Of a stretch of 22,420 nucleotides of DNA, positions 8,478 through 15,190 are shown in pieces. The translations under genes and the position numbers were made by a program. Source of the stretch: 2-12-FULL-65-11 sp049679965. GTDB lineage: Bacteria > Acidobacteriota > Vicinamibacteria > Vicinamibacterales > CAVVIG01. The stretch's first letter is position 1, and each line of letters opens with the position of its first letter. The DNA is taken from assembly GCA_049679965.1 (NCBI GenBank), contig JBAUGX010000169.1:1-22420 (forward strand), written 5' to 3'. A model generated the notes under the pieces. The model ran no database searches. It was not told the origin of the DNA and worked only from the letters and a program-made list of their open reading frames with translations.

Positions 8478-8666
8478 GGCCGGATCGGCACGTCGGATCG
8501 CCAACCGATAGAAGTCGGCGCGACACGCGATAGGGGCAAAACGTGCGGCAGGCCACTTCCGCGAGAGGCCAAGCCTGGCCCGAGCGCCATGGCATAAACC
8601 GATGATGCCGGCCGCACGTTTTGGCGCGCCGAGCTTCGTGGTTGGCGAACCGACGTGCCGACGGCC
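8478..8666. repeat. Large imperfect palindrome between comEC and mazG
   Basis: The left arm (8478-8554) and right arm (8610-8666) are reverse complements over nearly the whole right arm. Shared blocks are GGCACGTCGG, TCGCCAACC, GAAG-TCGGCGCG and CAAAACGTGCGGC. The left arm has about 14 extra bases (ACACGCGATAGGGG region). A ~55-base spacer separates the arms. The element fills the gap between the convergent comEC and mazG genes and ends within about 10 bp of the mazG stop. It could fold as a long hairpin on either strand and serve as a two-way transcription block, or be a MITE-like or REP-type element. No coding potential is apparent. Confidence 0.75.
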
Positions 8667-8674
8667 GAACGGTC

Positions 8675-9511
8675 TTATGCGGTTGATTGTGACTTGACAC
8701 GCTGCCACTCCCGCTCGAGTTCGTCGAGTGGGAGATCCCGCATGGCGCGCCCGGAGGAGGCGATCGTCTGTTCCATCGCCGTAAACCTCCTGGTGAACTT
8801 GTCGTTGGCCTTCCGCAGCGCGGTTTCGGGCTCGATGCCGAGCTGGCGTGCCAGGTGGGCGATCGAGAAGAGCAGGTCGCCCATCTCTTCTTCGGCCCGG
8901 GCCTGATCGACGAGCCCGCCGGCCTCGACCACTTCGCGCAGCTCGCGGACCTCCTCCTCGATCTTGTCGACCACCTCGTCGGTGCGCGTCCAGTCGAAGC
9001 CGACCGACTTGGCTCGCACGCCGATGTGGTACGCGCGGAGCAGTGCTGGCGTCGTGGGCGCGATGCCGCTCAGGAGCGTCTTCGGCTTTACTGTGTTTCC
9101 AGGGTTCCCGGGCCCGCCGCGTTCCTGTGCCTTGATCTCCTCCCACCGCGTCCGCACCTGGCCCGGCGTGTCGAGCTTCGGCTCACCGGTGTCGCGCGCG
9201 AAGACATGCGGGTGGCGCCGCACCAGCTTGTCGGCGATGGACTTGATCGAGTCGGCGATGCTGAAGTGGCCCGCCGCCCCTTCGATCTGGGCCACGAACA
9301 CGGCCTCGAAGACGAAGTCGCCCAGCTCTTCGCAGAGCGCGGCATGGTCGTGCCGGTCGATCGCCTCGAGCACCTCGTACGTTTCCTCGAGCACGAACGG
9401 TTTGAGCGAGTCGATCGTCTGGTCGCGGTCCCACGGACAGCCGTCGGGACCGTTGAGTGTGGAGACGATGTCGAGGAGGCGGGAGAATTCGTCGATGGCA
9501 CGGGTGGACAT
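8675..9511 (-). CDS. mazG: Nucleoside triphosphate pyrophosphohydrolase MazG
   Basis: 278 residues, normal for the two-domain MazG. The N-terminal domain begins with GCPWDRDQTIDSLKPF (residues 24-39), highly typical of MazG, followed by the metal-binding EExxE...ExxD pattern (E42, E43, E46; E62, D65). The C-terminal domain repeats it in KIEEEVRELREVV and EEEMGDLLFSIAHLARQLG. The enzyme hydrolyses NTPs and dNTPs to monophosphates and pyrophosphate, cleaning the pool or tuning the stringent response. It is divergent from the DUF1844 gene with only 38 bp between starts, and convergent with comEC across the large palindrome. Confidence 0.95.
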   Translation of the reverse strand: MSTRAIDEFSRLLDIVSTLNGPDGCPWDRDQTIDSLKPFVLEETYEVLEAIDRHDHAALCEELGDFVFEAVFVAQIEGAAGHFSIADSIKSIADKLVRRHPHVFARDTGEPKLDTPGQVRTRWEEIKAQERGGPGNPGNTVKPKTLLSGIAPTTPALLRAYHIGVRAKSVGFDWTRTDEVVDKIEEEVRELREVVEAGGLVDQARAEEEMGDLLFSIAHLARQLGIEPETALRKANDKFTRRFTAMEQTIASSGRAMRDLPLDELEREWQRVKSQSTA

Positions 9512-9549
9512 GAGAATTTGGTAATCTTACCCAATTCCCAAATCACCCA
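9512..9549. promoter_or_regulatory. AT-rich divergent spacer with inverted and near-tandem short repeats
   Basis: This 38-bp stretch separates the mazG and DUF1844 start codons and must hold the 5' ends of both transcripts if they start here. It contains the dyad GAATTTGGTAA-TC-TTACCCAATTC. On the minus strand it also has a short string of related 7-8-mers (ATTGGGTG, ATTTGGGA, ATTGGGTA). TAATCT on the plus strand or TAAGAT on the minus strand could act as -10 elements. It is sharply lower in GC than either gene. Confidence 0.4.
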
Positions 9550-9834
9550 ATGCCTCAGCTCTCCTTCGTCGCGTTCGTGTTCTCGCTGGCCAGCACGGCG
9601 GCGATCCATTTCGGCGATCTGCCAGATCCCGTGTCTGGCGAGCGGCAGCCCCCGTACCTCGAGGGCGCGGCCCAGATGATCGAGATCCTGGCCCTGCTCG
9701 ACGAGAAGACCCGAGGCAACCTCACCGCCGAGGAGCGTCAGGTGCTCGAACAGGTGCTCTACGAGCTCCGCATGCGTTTCGTCGAGGTCAGCGGCTTGAA
9801 GCCTGGCAGCGAGAAGCGGATCATTGAGCCTTAA
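9550..9834 (+). CDS. DUF1844 domain protein
   Basis: 94 residues. The sequence runs LSFVAFVFSLASTAAIHFGD, a middle part LEGAAQMIEILALLDEKTRG, then NLTAEERQVLEQVLYELRMR and FVEV. This order is characteristic of the short DUF1844 family, which is common in Acidobacteriota, Myxococcota-like and Planctomycetes genomes. The N-terminal segment is hydrophobic. Function is unknown. It is the first gene of a compact run of five; its last 11 bp overlap the start of the PhnP-like gene, which indicates translational coupling. It is often found near the translation or initiation genes of its host, but no partner is established. Confidence 0.88.
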   Translation: MPQLSFVAFVFSLASTAAIHFGDLPDPVSGERQPPYLEGAAQMIEILALLDEKTRGNLTAEERQVLEQVLYELRMRFVEVSGLKPGSEKRIIEP

Positions 9835-10645
9835 GATTACCGTGCTCGGCAGCGGCACGTCGCAGGGCGTGCCGTCGATTGGCTGCGACTGCGCGGTGTG
9901 CAAGTCGCCCGATCCCCGGGACCGCCGTTTGCGTCCGTCGATCCTGATGAGCCTGCCTGGGCCGGAGGATCCGGCCTACGTTGCATCACCGGCGTCGGCC
10001 GTGGCGAGCGCCGTCCGGCACGTGCTCGTCGACACCTCCATCGACTTGCGCGCCCAGGCCCTCGAGCACGACATCCGGCGCATCGACGCGATTCTCTTCA
10101 CCCACAGCCACGCCGACCATATTTTCGGCCTCGATGAGATCAGGCGCTACAACACGATGCAGCGGGCGGCGATCGGCTGCTACGCGGACGACCGGACGGT
10201 CGACAGCCTGCGCCGGACGTTTGCGTACATCTTCGAGCCGCTGCAGCAGCCTGGTGGAGGGATTCCTCAGGTGACGCTGTTCCGGCTGGCGGGGCCCTTC
10301 ACGATCGGAGGGGCCGAGATCGTGCCCATCCCGCTGCTGCACGGCACCCTGCCGATTCTCGGATTCCGCGTCGGATCGTTTGCATACCTCACCGACTGCA
10401 ATCGCATTCCGGACCAGTCGTGGCCGCTGCTCGACGGCGTCCGCGTCATCGTCATTGACGCGCTGCGCGAGCGGCCGCACTCGACGCACTTCTGCGTGGC
10501 CGAGGCGCTCGCCGTCGTCGAGCGGCTCGGCGTCGAGCGCGCGTACTTCACGCACATCTGCCACGACCTGCCGCACGCGGCCACCTGCGCGCGCCTGCCC
10601 GCCGGCGTGCAGTTGGCCTATGATGGATTGGTCATAGATCTGTAG
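9824..10645 (+). CDS. PhnP-like metallo-beta-lactamase fold hydrolase (COG1235 type)
   Basis: 273 residues starting at TTG 9824, inside the end of the DUF1844 gene and preceded by GAGAAGCGG. It opens KITVLGSGTSQGVPSIGC, with a CxCxxC cluster (C21, C23, C26) typical of the PhnP/RNase Z-like branch. The metal site is FTHSHADH (H94, H96, D98, H99), followed by H173, D191 (YLTDCN) and a late FTHICHDL (H244, H247). Characterised relatives are phosphodiesterases acting on cyclic ribose phosphate or similar esters. There is no phn operon here, so a C-P lyase role is unlikely and the substrate is open. It is co-transcribed with ribF, which starts 6 bp after its stop. Confidence 0.87.
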   Translation: MSLKITVLGSGTSQGVPSIGCDCAVCKSPDPRDRRLRPSILMSLPGPEDPAYVASPASAVASAVRHVLVDTSIDLRAQALEHDIRRIDAILFTHSHADHIFGLDEIRRYNTMQRAAIGCYADDRTVDSLRRTFAYIFEPLQQPGGGIPQVTLFRLAGPFTIGGAEIVPIPLLHGTLPILGFRVGSFAYLTDCNRIPDQSWPLLDGVRVIVIDALRERPHSTHFCVAEALAVVERLGVERAYFTHICHDLPHAATCARLPAGVQLAYDGLVIDL

Positions 10646-10651
10646 CGCCTT

Positions 10652-11590
10652 TTGGAGATCATTCACTTCCCCGACGACCCCAGGCCGGCGCGCTGGAACC
10701 AGCCGGTGCTGGCGCTCGGAAATTTCGACGGCGTCCATCGCGGCCATCGGAAGATCCTCGACCGGGTCCGGCGCGTGGCGACCGAGCACGGCGCGACGTC
10801 GGCCGTGATGACCTTCGATCCGCATCCCTCGCGAATCGTGCGGCCCGACAAGGCGCCGCCGCTCCTGATGACCACGGCGCAGAAACTCGATGCGCTCGCC
10901 GCCGCCGGCTTGTCGCGCGTGGCCATCGTCCGCTTTACGCTCGAGTTCTCACGGTGGGACCCCGAGATGTTCGTGCGCACCGTCCTCGTGGACTGGCTGC
11001 GGGTCGCCGAGGTGTGGGTCGGCGCGAACTTCCTGTTCGGCCACGACCGGACCGGCAATTTCTCGATGCTGCGGACCCTCGGGAGCCGGTACGGCTTCAG
11101 GGCCGAGAAGATCGATCCGGTCCGCTACAAGGAGTTCGTCGTCAGCAGCACGCGGATTAGGCGTTTGGTCGGCGAGGGCCGGGTCGACGAGGCGGCGGCG
11201 CTGCTCGGCCATCAGTACTTCATTGACGGATCGGTGATTCGCGGCGACGGCCGTGGGCGGGGGATGGGGTTCCCCACGGCGAATCTCTGCACAAAGAACG
11301 AACTGCTGCCGCCGCACGGCGTCTACGCGACGACCACGACGATTGGCGACGTGATCCACCCGTCGATTACAAATATCGGCGTCCGGCCCACCGTGGACGC
11401 GTCGGGCCAGACCTCCATCGAGACGCATGTTTTCGCGCTCGATCGCGACTTGTATGACTCGTCGCTCCGGTTGGGCTTCGTCCAGCGGCTGCGCGACGAG
11501 CGGCCGTTTGCATCCGTCGACCTGCTCAGAGCGCAGATCGCCGCCGACTGCGAGCAGGCGCGGGCGCTCTTCGGGCGACTTTCGCTGTAG
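10652..11590 (+). CDS. ribF: Bifunctional riboflavin kinase/FAD synthetase RibF
   Basis: 312 residues, normal for the family. The FMN adenylyltransferase domain has the nucleotidyltransferase motif ALGNFDGVHRGH (residues 21-32), then TFDPHPSRIV and the ISSTRIR-like VVSSTRIRRL. The riboflavin kinase domain has GDGRGRGMGFPTANL (198-212), then the NIGVRPT loop and SIETHVF. The protein makes FMN from riboflavin and then FAD, in the cytoplasm. The start is TTG (TTGGAG); no better start precedes the conserved core, so this unusual codon is probably genuine. Gaps of 6 bp upstream and 11 bp downstream place it in the middle of the operon. Confidence 0.95.
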   Translation: MEIIHFPDDPRPARWNQPVLALGNFDGVHRGHRKILDRVRRVATEHGATSAVMTFDPHPSRIVRPDKAPPLLMTTAQKLDALAAAGLSRVAIVRFTLEFSRWDPEMFVRTVLVDWLRVAEVWVGANFLFGHDRTGNFSMLRTLGSRYGFRAEKIDPVRYKEFVVSSTRIRRLVGEGRVDEAAALLGHQYFIDGSVIRGDGRGRGMGFPTANLCTKNELLPPHGVYATTTTIGDVIHPSITNIGVRPTVDASGQTSIETHVFALDRDLYDSSLRLGFVQRLRDERPFASVDLLRAQIAADCEQARALFGRLSL

Positions 11591-11601
11591 AATCGCCGCT
11601 C

Positions 11602-11880
11602 GTGTCCACCCGCGACTTCCTCTTCGCCCTCCAGTTGTCAGACGAGGCGCCCTTCGACCACATGCTTGGCGAGGTGGCGGTGTGCGTGCTCGGGCGGGTT
11701 GGCTGCCGCGAGGACGCGTCTCGCGAGGTCCTGGCCCTGATGCATGACGCCTTGGCGGAGGGTGTGGCCGAGGGGCTGCGCCAGTGCGAGGTGCAGTTCA
11801 GCGTCCACGGCGGCGACCTCCAGATTGCGGTGAAGTTTACGAGCGGCCGCCAGTGGAGCACCACATATGCGATCGGCTGA
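11602..11880 (+). CDS. Small conserved-looking protein of unknown function between ribF and cysS
   Basis: 92 residues from a GTG at 11602. I do not recognise a named family. The predicted pattern is beta-strand (DFLFALQLSDEAPF), helix (HMLGEVAVCVLGRVG), helix (ASREVLALMHDALAEGVAEG), then two strands (CEVQFSVHGG, LQIAVKFTSGRQWSTTYAIG). A beta-alpha-alpha-beta-beta order with a helix bearing ALAEGV faintly recalls the N-terminal half of anti-sigma-factor-type HATPases, but the nucleotide-binding N, G1 and G2 boxes are absent. It is packed between ribF (11 bp) and cysS (6 bp). TAGAAT overlaps the ribF stop eight bases before the GTG and could be an internal leaderless promoter. Confidence 0.7.
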   Translation: MSTRDFLFALQLSDEAPFDHMLGEVAVCVLGRVGCREDASREVLALMHDALAEGVAEGLRQCEVQFSVHGGDLQIAVKFTSGRQWSTTYAIG

Positions 11881-11886
11881 TCTGCA

Positions 11887-13323
11887 ATGCAAACGTCCTT
11901 GCGCCTCTACAACACGCTGAGCCGCAGCGAAGAAGCCTTCGAGCCGGGAGCGGGCGGCTCCGTACGGATGTACACGTGCGGTCCGACGGTGTACGCGCGC
12001 GGCCACATCGGCAACTTCCGAACCTTCGTGTGCGTGGACGTGCTGCGGCGGACGCTCAAGTATCTGCTCGGCTACCAGGTGCGCCAGGTGATGAACTTCA
12101 CCGACGTGGACGATCGGACGATCGAGGGGGCCCTGAAGGCCGGCGTCGGGCTTCGGGCGCACACCGAGCAGTGGATCGTGGCCTTCCGCGAAGACGCGCG
12201 GGCGCTCGGGTTGGAGGACGTCGAGGAGAACCCGCGCGCGACCGACGAAGCCAACCTGCGCGCGATGGCCGATCTGATCTCGGCGCTGACGAAGAACGGC
12301 CACACCTACGTCTCGGACGGTTCGATCTACTTCAAGATCTCGACCATGCCGACCTACGGACGCCTGGCGCGGCTCGATACCGAGGGAATGAAGGCCGGGG
12401 CGCGTATCGATTCGGACAACTACGCGAAAGACGATGCCCGGGACTTCGTGCTGTGGAAGGCGACCAAGCCCGGCGAGCCGACCTGGGACGTCGTCAATCC
12501 GCCGGGCCGGCCCGGATGGCACCTCGAGTGCTCGGCCATGGCGCTGCGGCTGCTCGGCGAGCCGCCGATCGACATCCACACGGGCGGCATCGACCTGGTG
12601 TTTCCGCATCACGAGAACGAGATCGCCCAGAGCGAGGGCGCGACCGGGCGGCAGTTCGCCCGCTTCTGGGTCCACGTCGAACATCTGCTCGTGGACGAAG
12701 AGAAGATGTCCAAGTCGCTCGGCAACACCTACACAATCCCGGACATCGTCGCCAAAGGGTTCAGGCCGTCGGCGGTGCGGTATCTGCTGCTGTCGTCCCA
12801 CTACCGGAAGCAGCTCAACTTCACGTGGGGAGGCGTCGGCCAGGCCGACGAGGCCTTGCGCCGGCTGACGGACTGCCTGGCGCGGCTCGACGTCGTCAGG
12901 AAGGAAGCCAAGGTCGCAGGGCCCCATCCGGCGCTTTCCACACGCGTCGAGGAAGCCCGAAAGGCATTTGTCGCCGCGATGCTCGACGATCTCAACACGG
13001 CGGCGGCCCTCGGCGCGATGTTCGACTTGGTGCGCGCGGTCAATTCGGCGATCGATGCCGGCGAACTCGGCGCTGCCGATGTGCCGGTGGTTCGAGAGGC
13101 GTTCGACCAGTTCGATCGCGTGCTGGGCATTCTGAGCCTTCGCCGGGCGGAGGAGGAGCAGCCATCGGTCCCGGTCGCCGAGATCGAACCGATGATCGAG
13201 GCGAGGCATGCGGCCCGGCGGCGCCGGGATTTTGGCGAAGCGGACCGGATTCGCGACGACCTGGCGGCCAAGGGCATCCTGCTCGAAGACAACGCAGGGG
13301 GCACGAGGTGGAAACGAAAATGA
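11887..13323 (+). CDS. cysS: Cysteinyl-tRNA synthetase
   Basis: 478 residues, a usual length. Class I synthetase features are clear: MYTCGPTVYARGHIGNFRTF with zinc ligand C31 and the HIGH-type GHIG at 39-42; NFTDVDD; the WHLECSAMA zinc ligand region; HTGGIDLVFPHHENEIAQSE; and EKMSKSLGN with KMSKS at 273-277. The C-terminal DALR-like helical part ends ARRRRDFGEADRIRDDLAAK then GILLEDNAGGTRW. It charges tRNA-Cys, whose gene lies about 2 kb downstream. It ends the run of five close genes. Its stop codon sits inside the AT-rich repeat arm that begins the next intergenic region. Confidence 0.97.
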   Translation: MQTSLRLYNTLSRSEEAFEPGAGGSVRMYTCGPTVYARGHIGNFRTFVCVDVLRRTLKYLLGYQVRQVMNFTDVDDRTIEGALKAGVGLRAHTEQWIVAFREDARALGLEDVEENPRATDEANLRAMADLISALTKNGHTYVSDGSIYFKISTMPTYGRLARLDTEGMKAGARIDSDNYAKDDARDFVLWKATKPGEPTWDVVNPPGRPGWHLECSAMALRLLGEPPIDIHTGGIDLVFPHHENEIAQSEGATGRQFARFWVHVEHLLVDEEKMSKSLGNTYTIPDIVAKGFRPSAVRYLLLSSHYRKQLNFTWGGVGQADEALRRLTDCLARLDVVRKEAKVAGPHPALSTRVEEARKAFVAAMLDDLNTAAALGAMFDLVRAVNSAIDAGELGAADVPVVREAFDQFDRVLGILSLRRAEEEQPSVPVAEIEPMIEARHAARRRRDFGEADRIRDDLAAKGILLEDNAGGTRWKRK

Positions 13324-13358
13324 AGTTAAAACTTAAAACTCAGAACTTAAAAGGACAG
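13317..13358 (+). repeat. AT-rich repeat, left arm of the inverted pair flanking yraN
   Basis: This AT-rich stretch in a GC-rich setting covers the cysS stop and reads as spaced AAGTTAAAA, CTTAAAACT and CTTAAAAGGACAG words. It is the reverse complement, with a few mismatches, of 13838-13880 on the far side of yraN. I cannot tell whether the pair acts as a mobile-element boundary or as separate copies of a dispersed intergenic repeat. Confidence 0.7.
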
Positions 13359-13370
13359 AGCTTGACGGTC

Positions 13371-13395
13371 GTGGGGTCCGCCTTCAGGCGGACCT
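13371..13395 (+). repeat. GGTCCG-type hairpin repeat, copy 1
   Basis: GTGGGGTCCGCC, then the loop TTCA, then GGCGGACC. The perfect 8-bp stem is GGTCCGCC/GGCGGACC. It belongs to the same family as 13409-13433 and 14914-14938. Confidence 0.8.
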
Positions 13396-13408
13396 GGTTG
13401 TTGTAGTC

Positions 13409-13433
13409 GTGGGGTCCGCCTTTAGGCGGACCT
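13409..13433 (+). repeat. GGTCCG-type hairpin repeat, copy 2
   Basis: GTGGGGTCCGCC, then TTTA, then GGCGGACC. It repeats copy 1 at a 38-bp period, including the preceding TC and the whole stem. It lies just before yraN and could hide that gene's translation start region in RNA. Confidence 0.8.
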
Positions 13434-13480
13434 TGTGGGCCCGGCAGGACATGGCGAGGCAATTGCTGCGCGACAACGCC

Positions 13481-13849
13481 ATGTCGACGAGCCGCATCGC
13501 ACTGGGGAAAACGGGCGAAGATCTCGCGTGTCGAGAACTTGAGCGCCGCGGGTACGCAGTTGTTGCCAGGGGCTACCGGCGGCGGGCCGGGGAATTGGAC
13601 ATCATCGCCCGCGATGGCCGGACGCTGGTATTCGTCGAGGTCAAGGCGCGGCACGCCCGGGCGTTTGGCGAGGCGGCCGAAGCGGTCACCTGGTTGAAGC
13701 GCCGCCGCATCCAGCAACTCGCGCTCGACTATGTGATGCGACACCATCTGACCGACTGTCCCTGCCGCTTCGACGTCGTCTCGATTCACTACGAGGCCGG
13801 CCGGCCGACGATTGAGGTCTACCAGAACGCATTTGAACTGTCCTTTTGA
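13481..13849 (+). CDS. yraN: YraN/UPF0102 family nuclease-like protein
   Basis: 122 residues from ATG 13481; an in-frame ATG at 13451 would add ten residues (MARQLLRDNA) outside the family's usual start, and longer starts would translate the hairpin repeat. The family signature is clear: RIALGKTGEDLACRELERRG, then a GELDIIARDG block and LVFVEVKAR. D40, E53 and K55 form the PD-(D/E)xK-type catalytic pattern of the restriction-endonuclease-like fold. The C-terminus has RFDVVSIHY. Its cellular role is not settled; it is proposed to act on DNA or Holliday junctions. Its last codons and stop lie inside the right AT-rich repeat arm, and the gene is sealed between inverted repeats with two hairpins in front. 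Confidence 0.88.
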   Translation: MSTSRIALGKTGEDLACRELERRGYAVVARGYRRRAGELDIIARDGRTLVFVEVKARHARAFGEAAEAVTWLKRRRIQQLALDYVMRHHLTDCPCRFDVVSIHYEAGRPTIEVYQNAFELSF

Positions 13850-13880
13850 CTTTTCAGTTTTAACTTTTAACTTTGACATG
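13838..13880 (-). repeat. AT-rich repeat, right arm of the inverted pair flanking yraN
   Basis: It begins CTGTCCTTTTGAC at the end of yraN and runs to the galT ATG. Its reverse complement matches 13317-13358, including AAAAGGACAG and AAGTTAAAA. It supplies the yraN stop and the untranslated leader of galT, which has no visible ribosome binding site as a result. Confidence 0.7.
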
Positions 13881-14876
13881 CCTGAGCTTCGCAAAGACCC
13901 TGTCACCGGCCGCTGGGTGATCATCTCGACCGAGCGGCAGAAGCGTCCCTACGAGTTCGTGTTCGAGCGTCCTGCGGTTGTCGGCCGTGAGCATTGCCCG
14001 TTCTGTCCCGGGCACGAGGCGCTGACGCCGCCCGAGGTGCTGGCGTACAGGAATGGCGGCGCGCCGAACGCGCCGGGATGGGACGTTCGGGTCGTGCCGA
14101 ACATGTTTCCCGCGCTCAGGGTCGAGGGAGGGCTCGATCGGACTGGCGAGGGCATGTTTGACCGGATGAACGGGATCGGCGCGCACGAGGTGATCATCGA
14201 AACGCCCGATCACGACAAGACGCTGGCGACGATGTCGGAGGCCGAAGTCGAGCGGGTGTTGTGGGCGTGCCGCGAGCGGGTGGTGGATCTCAAGCGCGAC
14301 TTCCGGCTGCGCTACATTCTCGTCTTCAAGAACCATGGGCCGCGGGCCGGGGCGACGCTCGAGCACCCGCACTCGCAGATTATCGCCTTGCCGCTCGTGC
14401 CCGATTTCGTGCGGGAAGAGATTGAGGGCGCCCGCCGGCATTTCGCGGAGAAGGAGCGCTGCGTGTTCTGCGACATCCTGTCGCAGGAGCTCTCCGACGG
14501 CCGGCGCGTGGTCCAGGAGCACGCCGACATGGTGGCGATCGCGCCCTACGCCCCGCGGTTTCCCTTCGAGACGTGGCTGCTGCCACGGCGCCACGGCGCG
14601 CGCTTCGAGGACGCGCCGCGCCACGAGTTCGAGAGCCTGGCGCGGCTGCTCAAGGCCGTGCTGATGCGGATTGATCGGGCGCTCGAATCGCCCTCCTACA
14701 ACCTCATCGTCCACACGGCGCCGCCCGCCGAGCATCACGGCGAGGCGTACCACTGGCATGTCGAGGTGATGCCAAAGGTGACGCGGACGGCCGGGTTCGA
14801 GTGGGGGACCGGGTTCTACATCAACCCGACGTCGCCCGAAGAGGCGACGCAGGTTCTCCGTGCGGTGCGGCTCTAG
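13878..14876 (+). CDS. galT: Galactose-1-phosphate uridylyltransferase
   Basis: 332 residues from ATG 13878, chosen because the family core (PELRKDPVTGRWVIISTERQ) begins immediately. Zinc-site CxxC pairs are visible at C40/C43 (CPFCPGHE) and C195/C198 (CVFC). The HIT-type active site LEHPHSQIIALP has the H163-P164-H165 triad and Q167; H165 is the uridylylated histidine. The C-terminus has YHWHVEVMPKVTRTAGFEWG, which fits the family. The enzyme exchanges UDP between UDP-glucose and galactose-1-phosphate in the Leloir pathway; this branch may also act on other sugar phosphates. No galK or galE is adjacent. Confidence 0.95.
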   Translation: MPELRKDPVTGRWVIISTERQKRPYEFVFERPAVVGREHCPFCPGHEALTPPEVLAYRNGGAPNAPGWDVRVVPNMFPALRVEGGLDRTGEGMFDRMNGIGAHEVIIETPDHDKTLATMSEAEVERVLWACRERVVDLKRDFRLRYILVFKNHGPRAGATLEHPHSQIIALPLVPDFVREEIEGARRHFAEKERCVFCDILSQELSDGRRVVQEHADMVAIAPYAPRFPFETWLLPRRHGARFEDAPRHEFESLARLLKAVLMRIDRALESPSYNLIVHTAPPAEHHGEAYHWHVEVMPKVTRTAGFEWGTGFYINPTSPEEATQVLRAVRL

Positions 14877-14885
14877 GACAGGTTG

Positions 14886-14917
14886 GTGCGAGGCTGCGAG
14901 GGTGCGAGGGTACGTGG
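14886..14917 (+). repeat. Short tandem 8-mer repeat after galT
   Basis: Four near-copies of an octamer lie head to tail: GTGCGAGG, CTGCGAGG, GTGCGAGG, GTACGTGG. The last merges into hairpin copy 3. Confidence 0.65.
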
Positions 14918-14938
14918 GGTCCGGCTTTAGCCGGACCG
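14914..14938 (+). repeat. GGTCCG-type hairpin repeat, copy 3 (with a degenerate neighbour at 14954-14976)
   Basis: GTGGGGTCCGGC, then TTTA, then GCCGGACC. It is the same element as copies 1 and 2, but C and G at stem position seven are swapped on both sides, which keeps pairing. A decayed relative (GTGGGGTGGTTTCACCCGGACC) follows 16 bp later. Confidence 0.78.
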
Positions 14939-14980
14939 TGGGACCGCGGACATGTGGGGTGGTTTCACCCGGACCCTTGT

Positions 14981-15010
14981 TTGATGATCGCCCCGACCGT
15001 GTGGTACGTT
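14981..15010 (+). promoter_or_regulatory. Putative sigma-70 promoter for tRNA-Gly
   Basis: TTGATG at 14981-14986 and TACGTT at 15005-15010, spaced 18 bp, lie 24 bp before the mature tRNA 5' end. Spacing and position are right for a tRNA promoter; the -10 is a weak match. Confidence 0.4.
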
Positions 15011-15033
15011 AGCGGTTCGTTTTGAGACCGTGG

Positions 15034-15108
15034 GCGGGAATAACTCAGTGGTAGAGTGCGACCTTGCCAAGGTCGAAGTCGCGGGTTCGAATCCCGTTTC
15101 CCGCTCCA
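15034..15108 (+). tRNA. tRNA-Gly (anticodon GCC), CCA encoded
   Basis: A complete cloverleaf: acceptor GCGGGAA (15034-15040) with TTCCCGC (15098-15104), discriminator T15105 and encoded CCA at 15106-15108. The anticodon stem CGACC/GGTCG encloses loop TTGCCAA with GCC at 15066-15068. The T arm is GCGGG-TTCGAAT-CCCGT. The D arm contains the usual AACTCAGTGGTAGAGT. Confidence 0.97.
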
Positions 15109-15190
15109 ACCTTCGCTCGCTTGCGCGAGCTTTGGTTTGGCAAGCCAGGCGAAGGTTGTCCCGCCGAAGCGCCACGGCGCGAAGGCGGAC
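15108..15190 (+). repeat. Structured intergenic element directly after tRNA-Gly
   Basis: A 9-bp outer stem AACCTTCGC (15108-15116) pairs with GCGAAGGTT (15149-15157). Inside is a hairpin GCTCGC-TTGC-GCGAGC (15115-15130) and a small TGGC-AA-GCCA. A second long hairpin follows: CCGCC (15161-15165), GAA, GCGCC-AC-GGCGC, GAA, GGCGG (15184-15188), with a symmetric GAA/GAA internal loop. There is no T-run. It could be a dispersed repeat that prefers tRNA 3' ends, a small RNA, or a processing signal for the Gly-Cys transcript. Confidence 0.6.

Noticed and set aside
13409..13480. Longest start for yraN at 13409
   Set aside because: It would translate hairpin copy 2, and the family core begins only after 13481.
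13317..15190. The repeats between cysS and tRNA-Cys as a CRISPR array
   Set aside because: Copies are few, unevenly spaced and lack uniform spacers; there are no cas genes in the window.
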